A DNA stretch of 13,773 nucleotides from Bacteroidales bacterium (GTDB lineage: Bacteria > Bacteroidota > Bacteroidia > Bacteroidales > Marinilabiliaceae), in NCBI GenBank assembly GCA_900766825.1, contig CAAFWU010000001.1:1-13773 (forward strand), given 5' to 3'. The stretch's first letter is position 1. Every line of letters begins with the position of its first letter. Shown in pieces: positions 7,643 through 12,618 of this stretch. The translations under genes and the position numbers were made by a program. Below the pieces are notes generated by a model. That model ran no database searches and was not told where the DNA came from. It worked only from the letters and a program-made list of their open reading frames with translations.

Positions 7643-8497
7643 ATGTTGCACTTCTTCAACAATAGGTTGGCGGTTGAAGCCAATTGGCTCATCGACAACG
7701 ACATTGTGAGTCTCTCGAACTACAAAAGCATGGTGCACCGTGGCCGTCTCACCATCTTAAGGAAGGGCACACGTAGTTTGGCTGCTTTGGTGGACTACGA
7801 GAGCATGCCTGAGGAGATGAAAACCATGGTGAAAGACCTCATCGGAGACCCTTACACCTTTGGACTCAAAGACGAGTTGCTCCCCTACGTTACACCCTGG
7901 GCTGAGGCGGCTCAGTTCTTCAACTCCTACAAACCCGATGGTGTGCGCAACCTCCCTGCCGACAAGGTGAAACGCTACTATGCCGACGCTTGCGTTCTGC
8001 GTGCCATCGACCTCTTTAAAGAGGAACGACGGTTTGCCCCTCATGGGCACGCTGCCACCCGATGGTCCGCAATCATTGAGCACGTGAAGGAAATAGACGT
8101 TAAGGAGTGGCCGCATAGGTTGCCAACTAACCACCTCTCTTTGCAAAGGAAGTTTGAGCGTTTTAAGCGAGACGGTCTCGAAAGTTTGGTGCATAAGAAC
8201 TACCGAGGCGATGAGGAAACGGGGTGGACGGTGGCGCAGAACTGTTCCAAGATTATCACCGAAGAACAGAAGGTTCTGATGATGGACCTCATCTCCGATC
8301 CCCGCAACCTTGCCAACACTCAGAACTCTCGGTTGATGCGTTGCATGGTTGTGGGTTTTGTTGGTTCTGAGGGCAAAGTTCTTCACTCGCCCCCTCATGA
8401 GAAAATAGACACGCCAAATTGGCGTGACTATTTCACGGCAAAATGCATTCTTTTCACCTTTGCATCGTCTCCATCAGCGGCTCGCATGCCGTTTTAG
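7643..8497 (+). pseudogene. MuA-like transposase, N-terminal fragment (catalytic core deleted)
   Basis: Residues 1 to about 230 resemble the N-terminal DNA-binding part of the large Mu-like transposases of Bacteroidetes. These carry an HTH-like start (LSNYKSMVHRGRLTILRKG), a helical middle with LPADKVKRYY, a second helix-turn-helix near LSLQRKFERFKRDGLESLVH (166-185), and the segment MMDLISDPRNLANTQ before the RNase H-like DDE core. From about residue 232 (near 8338) similarity stops. The frame runs through unrelated low-quality sequence, including a 31-base dyad, to a stop at 8497. The full family is roughly 650-700 residues, so the catalytic domain and the MuB-contacting C-terminus are gone. 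The fragment might still bind element ends and act as a dominant-negative inhibitor, but this is speculative. The start ATG follows the GemA-like stop by three bases. Confidence 0.75.
8403..8433. promoter_or_regulatory. 31-base near-perfect dyad at the deletion scar
   Basis: CACGCCAA (8410-8417) and TTGGCGTG (8419-8426) are perfect inverted repeats around one base. They extend outward as AAATAG (8403-8408) and CTATTT (8428-8433) with a single mismatched position on each side. The right arm ends in TTTC, so it could be a bidirectional terminator or an operator. It lies in DNA that belongs neither to the transposase nor to the tail gene, probably an original intergenic region brought in by the deletion. 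Confidence 0.55.
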
Positions 8498-8547
8498 GGG
8501 ACGTTCAATCACTCATCAATAACCTTTCAAAAAGCAATAGAAGAGAA

Positions 8548-8880
8548 ATGGAAAAGACAGAAAAACTGATTGTTGGCTCGCTCACCCAAGAAGAGATTAA
8601 CCGCCTCAAGGCTCAGTACGGTCGCATCTATGCCATTGAGCTCACCGACTACGAGGGTCAGGAACGTGTGGCATACTTCCGCCACCCCGACCTTTCCACC
8701 ATGAGTGCCATGAGCAAGATGGGTAAGACTGACGAGGTGCGCGCTGGTCAGATTTTGATTGAAAACACTTTTGTGGGAGGAGACGCCACGGTTAAGACCG
8801 ACACGGCACTGTTTCTGGGTGCGATGGGGGAACTCTCTAAGATCGTTACCGCATCCAAGGCGAAGCTAAAAAACGTCTAA
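8548..8880 (+). CDS. tail assembly chaperone, short form (gpG-like)
   Basis: The 110-residue zero-frame product begins MEKTEKLIVG and contains the segment YAIELTDYEGQERVAYFRHPDLSTMSAM split by a Gly turn, then KTDEVRAGQILIENTFVGG and a helical end. This is the small alpha/beta fold typical of proteins encoded just before tape measure genes in long-tailed phages. It is assigned mainly from position, size and the frameshift cassette at its 3' end. Such proteins chaperone the tape measure protein during tail assembly and are absent from the virion. ATG 8548 was chosen because a purine-rich AGAAGAGA precedes it. The longer upstream frame reading from 8443 runs through the deletion scar and is unlikely to be translated. 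Confidence 0.75.
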   Translation: MEKTEKLIVGSLTQEEINRLKAQYGRIYAIELTDYEGQERVAYFRHPDLSTMSAMSKMGKTDEVRAGQILIENTFVGGDATVKTDTALFLGAMGELSKIVTASKAKLKNV

Positions 8881-9107
8881 AGGAGTTCACGATCAGTGCG
8901 AACTCCGACAATCCTGAGGATGAACTACTGAAGGGCGATGCCCTAATACGCTCCCACTTTCACGTAGACCCTTCTCGCCTTTGCGAGGATGAGTGGGCGC
9001 GCCTCTGCTCCGAAGCCCTTTGGCTCGAGACGTGGAGACTGAAAGAACAAGCCGAGTTGCTAACCCGTTTGTTTGGGGTCGGCAACTCGGCAAGGGGGGG
9101 AAGGTAG
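8548..9107 (+). CDS. tail assembly chaperone, long -1 frameshift fusion (gpGT-like)
   Basis: A -1 slip at A AAA AAC (8868-8874) joins the first 109 codons to a 77-codon frame that starts CGT at 8874 and ends at TAG 9105-9107, giving a product of about 186 residues. The added part begins RLKEFTISANSDNPEDELL and is acidic and helical, rich in Trp, Leu and Glu, with no start codon suited to separate translation. This is the arrangement of lambda G/GT and its relatives: the G domain binds tail tube or tape measure, and the T part recruits tail tube subunits. Mu has an equivalent frameshifted gene pair before its tape measure gene. The presence of an open -1 frame exactly after the heptamer is strong evidence that this is real. 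Confidence 0.85.
8868..8906 (+). promoter_or_regulatory. programmed -1 frameshift cassette
   Basis: The in-phase slippery heptamer A AAA AAC (8868-8874) is followed by a 7-base spacer and a perfect 7-bp stem, GGAGTTC (8882-8888) with GAACTCC (8900-8906), enclosing an 11-base loop. The zero-frame stop TAA (8878-8880) lies inside the spacer. AAGGAG at 8880-8885 is Shine-Dalgarno-like but overlaps the stem. Confidence 0.88.
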
Positions 9108-9125
9108 AATGTAAAACCAAAAAGA

Positions 9126-9326
9126 TTAATACCTGCTCAATGAATCAAAGATGCCCCAGCAAACTAAAAGGATAAAGGGCAAAGTACCAAGATAGAGGCT
9201 TCGGAACTCTTTGGCCTGGGCTTGTTTTGCCTCGGGTGTTTCATGTCGCCAAGGGTTGGCAGTTTCTGCGGCCATAAGGTTACATAGTGCAGCGTGAACC
9301 ACGATAAGTAAAAGACAGTAAATCAT
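9126..9326 (-). CDS. small two-helix membrane protein A, candidate superinfection exclusion
   Basis: This 66-residue protein has an N-terminal hydrophobic helix (MIYCLLLIVVHAALCNLMA), a polar middle with NPWRHE and Lys/Glu residues, and a second hydrophobic helix (LGTLPFILLVCWGIF) near the C-terminus, giving a likely inner-membrane hairpin. It lies on the opposite strand to the tail genes, between the tail chaperone and tape measure genes, like a moron gene. Its paralog is at 9391-9585: both share MIYxLLxIVVH, a Cys, NPxR, FR, LPF and a late Trp. I chose the ATG at 9324-9326 because it aligns with the paralog start; an ATG six bases upstream (9330-9332) would add two residues. Small membrane proteins at this place, such as HK97 gp15, block DNA entry by related phages. 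Function here is inference only. Confidence 0.65.
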   Translation of the reverse strand: MIYCLLLIVVHAALCNLMAAETANPWRHETPEAKQAQAKEFRSLYLGTLPFILLVCWGIFDSLSRY

Positions 9327-9346
9327 AATCATAGAATGTTTCGTTA

Positions 9347-9384
9347 ATGGACACTGTTACTCTCAAAATAAACCTCGAGGACAA
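9347..9384 (+). repeat. 38-base direct repeat, copy 1
   Basis: This is identical to 9606-9643, and the starts are 259 bases apart. Upstream similarity continues patchily through AGAATGTTT and AAATCATA into the diverged membrane genes. The repeat marks the edge of a duplicated unit made of a minus-strand membrane gene plus the tape-measure start. Confidence 0.95.
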
Positions 9385-9400
9385 AGTCTCTCAGCCGTAG
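9347..9400 (+). pseudogene. duplicated, truncated start of the tape measure gene
   Basis: ATG at 9347 begins a frame of 17 codons, MDTVTLKINLEDKVSQP, followed by TAG. The first 38 bases are identical to the real tape measure start at 9606. After the shared part the frame runs directly into the 3' end of the second membrane gene. It is a remnant created by a tandem duplication or by cassette insertion, not a functional gene, unless the short peptide or its leader has a regulatory role. Confidence 0.8.
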
Positions 9401-9585
9401 GATTTGTTGAGTGCCCACCCAACATAGATGACGAAAGGAAGCCCAAAAAGGAAATAACGGAAAACTTTTTTGGCAACCTTATCGACAGTCTCTGCATCGT
9501 ACTGGCGATTCGGGTTTTCAATGAAATTAACAACAGAGGCACAGAATAGAAAATGCACAACAATGCTCAACAAGTAGTAAATCAT
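9391..9585 (-). CDS. small two-helix membrane protein B, paralog of the 9126-9326 gene
   Basis: This 64-residue protein starts MIYYLLSIVVHFLFCASVV (first helix), has a polar middle with ENPNRQYDAE, and ends with a second helix, FGLPFVIYVGWALNKSYG. It shares the MIYxLLxIVVH, Cys, NPxR, FR, LPF and Trp positions with its neighbour but is diverged elsewhere, so the two are old paralogs or different alleles rather than a recent copy. Its start is 20 bases from the tape measure ATG on the opposite strand, so its promoter must lie inside the beginning of the tape measure gene. A TTATTTTG, one base off TAnnTTTG, is found there within the 38-base repeat, but without a clear -33 partner. A superinfection exclusion role is inferred from size, topology and position. 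Confidence 0.65.
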   Translation of the reverse strand: MIYYLLSIVVHFLFCASVVNFIENPNRQYDAETVDKVAKKVFRYFLFGLPFVIYVGWALNKSYG

Positions 9586-9605
9586 AGCTTTAGAATGTTT
9601 TGAAG

Positions 9606-9643
9606 ATGGACACTGTTACTCTCAAAATAAACCTCGAGGACAA
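9606..9643 (+). repeat. 38-base direct repeat, copy 2
   Basis: This is the first 38 bases of the tape measure gene, identical to 9347-9384. On the minus strand it is the presumed promoter region of the 9391-9585 gene. Confidence 0.95.
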
Positions 9644-11153
9644 GGTGTCGGGTCCAGTGCACGACATCACAGCCAAGGTTGATGGGCTCACAGAAGCCGT
9701 GCAAACGGGGTGCCAAGCAGCCAGAGATGCCTCTGGTGTCTTTGGCAAACTTACTGATTCCCTGATAAAATACAAAACTATCGGGGAGTCCATTGCCTCG
9801 TTGGGAGACTTGTTTAGCTCCATCTCGCAACCTGCCATTGCTTTCGAGGCTGGGCTTGCTGACCTCTCCTCCATCACGGGTGTGGTGGGCAAAGACCTCG
9901 AGATGGTGGCCGACATGGCACGCCGCATAGGACGTGAGAGCGGACTCGGTGCCGAGACTGCCACAAGAGCCTTCACCCTGCTGGCCTCCAACATTCAGGT
10001 GCCCATTGAGCAGTACGAGGAGCTACTAAACAAGAGCGCCACCCTATCCGCCGCCACTGGCATGACCATCGACGAGGCTGCTGCCAGCCTTGCCAGCACC
10101 GTCAACCAATTCGGTCTTGCCACATCGGAGAGCGAGCGCGTCATCAACGTGTTGGCAGCGGGTTCCAAGTATGGTGCCGCCACCGTGCAAGAGCTCAGTG
10201 CCTCATTCAAGGTGGTGGGTGCCACGGCAAACGCACTCGGTCTCGATGTGGAGAAGACGGCTGGTGCTCTCGAGGTGCTCTCCAAAGCCAGCATCAAGGG
10301 TAGCGAGGCGGGCACAGCTCTGCGCAACATCATGCTTGCCATGAGCACCAAATTGGGTGTGGACTTCAACGTCACCAGCCTAAGCGATGCACTGGCTGCC
10401 CTCAAACCCAGGATGCAAGACACGGAGTTCCTTGTCAAAACCTTTGGAAGTGGCAACATTGCAGCCGCTCAGTTCCTCATTGGCACTGCCGACGCTGTGG
10501 ACGAGATGACTGCCAAGGTCTCCGATTCCCAAATTGCCTTTGAACAAGCTGCCATCCGCGAAGACACGTGGGCTCATAAGATGGAACTCGCCAAGGCTGC
10601 CGTGGACGATGTCAAAATCACCATTGGCGATGCCTTGGGTCCCATCGGTACCTATGGTGTGGTAATTGCTCAAAACGTGCAAGAGCTCACAGGCATGGTT
10701 CAAGGTTTTTCAGCCCTGAAAGGTCTGGCTGTAGACTTGGGTTCTTTCATTGCATCCTTGGCACAGCGTTTCGTCAAAACCGCCCTCGCTCAGAACATAG
10801 CCTCCGCTGCCACCAAAACATGGAACTTCGTTACCACCGTGGCAAGCAACGTCTCCAGTGCTGTGACTCTCCGCCTCGGTGCCATGCGAGCCGCCATCAT
10901 GCGCACCACCGTGGCTCAGAAGGCTGCTGCCGTTGCCACCAAAGCGTGGAGTGCCATCCAAACAGTGTTCAACGTTATCATGAACATGAACCCCATCGGA
11001 CTCATTGTGCTGGGCATCGGGCTCCTCATTGCTGCCATTGTGGCTGTGAGGGCTGCCATCCGTAAGTGGGGCGAGGAGTTCCTTTTCGTACTCGGTCCTC
11101 TCGGGACTTTAACTTACGCAATCAAGAAATCTCACAAAACTGCAATATACTGA
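9606..11153 (+). pseudogene. phage tail tape measure protein, TP901-like, C-terminally truncated
   Basis: The tape measure protein sets tail length and takes part in DNA entry. The first ~500 residues show the TP901/PhageMin_Tail core: FEAGLADLSSITGVVGKDLE, long Ala-rich helices with SGLGAETATRAFTLLAS, TVNQFGLATSESERV, EVLSKASIKGSEAGTALRN and FGSGNIAAAQFLIGTAD. A hydrophobic segment (PIGLIVLGIGLLIAAIVAV, about residues 463-481) follows, typical of tape measures. Family members are usually well over 700 residues. Here the frame ends at 515, and the last ~15 residues (after LGPLG, about 11106) are AT-rich and unrelated, marking the junction with the integrase element. I chose ATG 9606; reading from a TTG at 9600 adds two residues. 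A tail cannot be built with this fragment. Confidence 0.88.
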
Positions 11154-11170
11154 TAATAATCAAGTTATTA
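11154..11170. repeat. TAATAA/TTATTA dyad near the junction
   Basis: TAATAA (11154-11159) and TTATTA (11165-11170) form a perfect inverted repeat with a 5-base spacer. The spacer overlaps AATCAAG (11158-11164), which also occurs at 11120-11126. It sits about 50 bases from the presumed junction and could be a recombinase core or arm site. Confidence 0.3.
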
Positions 11171-11223
11171 CAAATCAACCATATTACTAAATATCATTAA
11201 ATACCTTTTGCTATTTCAATTAT

Positions 11224-11259
11224 TGGGTGTATATTTGGGTGTTGATTTTAATACACCCA
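11224..11259 (+). promoter_or_regulatory. GGGTGT inverted/direct repeats before the integrase
   Basis: TGGGTGTAT (11224-11232) pairs perfectly with ATACACCCA (11251-11259), and a third TGGGTGT lies between them at 11236-11242. The right arm ends three bases before the integrase ATG. The structure could be arm-type integrase binding sites that also autoregulate the gene, or a hairpin limiting translation start. Confidence 0.55.
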
Positions 11260-11262
11260 GCT

Positions 11263-12549
11263 ATGAACATCAAAAGAAACATCATCTTTTCATTGGAAAG
11301 CCGCAAGAAGAACGGAGTACCAATCGTGGAGAATGTCCCTATCCGTATGCGTGTTGTTTTCGACAGCCACCGCATCGAGTTCACAACAGGCTACCGCATT
11401 GATGTCGCCAAATGGGATGCCGACAAACAGCGGGTAAAGAACAGCTGCACCAATAAGCTGAAGCAAAGCGCATCGGAAATCAATGCGGACTTGCTGAAAT
11501 ACTACACCGAAATCCAGAATATATTCAAGGAGTTTGAGGTGCAGGGATTCATGCCGACTACCGAGCAGGTAAAGGACGCGTTCAACAGATTGCACAATGA
11601 AAAAAAGGAAGATGGGGAACAGGCTCCGGTGGTATTTCTGCCTTTGGAGGTATTTGACGAATTCATCAAGGAGTGCGGTACGCAAAACGGCTGGTCTGAT
11701 GCCACCTATGAGAAATTTGCCGCAGTAAGGAAACATCTTGAGAAGTTTGATAAGGGACTGACTTTTGAATCGTTGGATGAACCCAAGCTAACAAAGTATG
11801 TGAATTTCCTGAAAGACACCGAAGATATGCGGAACACATCTATCATGAAACAGGTCGCTTATCTGAAATGGTTCCTGCGCTGGTGCACCAAGAAAGGGTA
11901 TTGCATGAACAATGCCTACGAAGATTTCAACCCCAAATTGCGGAGTACCCCGAAAAAGGTGATATTCCTTACGTGGGAAGAACTGAACAAACTCAAAAAC
12001 TATCAGATACCTGAAACCAAGCAATATCTTGAACGGGTGAGGGATGTCTTTCTGTTCTGTTGCTTTACCGGACTCCGGTATTCGGATGTACATAATCTGA
12101 AGAAAAGCGACATCAGGGACGGATATATAGAAATTACTACCGTAAAGACTGCAGAAAGGCTCATCATCGAGCTTAACAACCACAGCAAGGCGATACTTGA
12201 CAAATATAAGGGTGTGGAATTTGAGGGACACAAGGCTCTCCCTGTCATAAGCAACCAAAAGATGAATGACTATTTGAAGGAACTGGGCGAACTTGCCGAA
12301 ATTAACGAACCTGTAAGTGAAACCTACTACAAAGGAAGCAGCCGTATAGACACCATTACACCCAAATACGCATTGCTGGGTACCCATGCCGGGAGAAGGA
12401 CTTTCATCTGTAACGCTCTGGCTCTCGGCATTCCGGCTCAGGTGGTCATGAAATGGACAGGGCATAGCGACTACAAGGCGATGAAACCCTACATAGACAT
12501 CGCCGATGATGTGAAAGCCAATGCGATGAATAAATTCAACCAACTGTAA
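11263..12549 (+). CDS. tyrosine-type site-specific recombinase/integrase
   Basis: The 428-residue protein has the layout of Bacteroidetes integrases: an N-terminal arm-binding domain (about 1-95, starting MNIKRNIIFSLESRKKNG), a SAM-like core-binding domain (about 125-215) and a C-terminal catalytic domain. Catalytic residues visible are Arg272 in TGLRYSD, Lys295 in TVKT, His375 and Arg378 in THAGRRTF, His401 in GHSD and the nucleophile Tyr410 in KPYIDI, so the full R-K-H-R-H-Y set is present and the enzyme is probably active. I chose ATG 11263; the frame can be read from a GTG at 11227 but that would pass through the GGGTGT repeat structure. The arm-binding domain and size favour an element integrase over the shorter recombinases that shuffle hsdS genes. 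Confidence 0.93.
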   Translation: MNIKRNIIFSLESRKKNGVPIVENVPIRMRVVFDSHRIEFTTGYRIDVAKWDADKQRVKNSCTNKLKQSASEINADLLKYYTEIQNIFKEFEVQGFMPTTEQVKDAFNRLHNEKKEDGEQAPVVFLPLEVFDEFIKECGTQNGWSDATYEKFAAVRKHLEKFDKGLTFESLDEPKLTKYVNFLKDTEDMRNTSIMKQVAYLKWFLRWCTKKGYCMNNAYEDFNPKLRSTPKKVIFLTWEELNKLKNYQIPETKQYLERVRDVFLFCCFTGLRYSDVHNLKKSDIRDGYIEITTVKTAERLIIELNNHSKAILDKYKGVEFEGHKALPVISNQKMNDYLKELGELAEINEPVSETYYKGSSRIDTITPKYALLGTHAGRRTFICNALALGIPAQVVMKWTGHSDYKAMKPYIDIADDVKANAMNKFNQL

Positions 12550-12563
12550 AAACAATCAGCAAG

Positions 12564-12597
12564 TTTCATGGAAAACCTGTAATTGGGCTTACCTTTG
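12564..12597 (+). promoter_or_regulatory. Bacteroidetes-type promoter for the PDDEXK nuclease gene
   Basis: TACCTTTG (12590-12597) is an exact match to the -7 consensus TAnnTTTG. TTTC at 12564-12567 is a one-base variant of the -33 TTTG, 22 bases upstream, slightly beyond the usual spacing. The nuclease ATG follows 21 bases after the -7 element, giving a very short leader. Confidence 0.6.
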
Positions 12598-12618
12598 TAA
12601 CTTTCAATACATACAACA

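Larger units (their letters stand above)
6000..11106 (+). mobile_element. Mu-like prophage remnant, internally deleted and right-truncated
   Basis: The stretch contains, in order, a repeat-rich left-end-like region, MuB-like ATPase, GemA-like protein, the N-terminal part of a MuA-like transposase, a tail assembly chaperone, two minus-strand membrane genes and the N-terminal part of a tape measure protein. Genes for head, portal, sheath and tube are missing between the transposase and tail chaperone, and everything after the tape measure is replaced by another element. The left boundary is placed at TGTCAAAA (6000) because many transposons of this superfamily begin TGT and because an inverted copy follows. 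This boundary is inferred; no right end or target duplication is available. The coding DNA is visibly richer in G and C than the host genes. The element cannot move or make particles on its own. Confidence 0.8.

Noticed and set aside
8443..8547. Longer start for the tail chaperone
   Set aside because: It would add 35 residues read through the deletion scar, while ATG 8548 has a purine-rich upstream stretch and gives the expected small size.
8893..9120. 75-codon minus-strand frame
   Set aside because: It overlaps the -1 frame extension of the tail chaperone, which is explained by the frameshift cassette.
6000..11106. Diversity-generating retroelement or CRISPR array, as some Bacteroides phages and loci carry
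   Set aside because: No reverse transcriptase, template/variable repeat pair or regularly spaced repeat array is present.
11227..11262. Upstream GTG start for the integrase
   Set aside because: It would translate through the GGGTGT repeat structure; ATG 11263 gives the usual family N-terminus.
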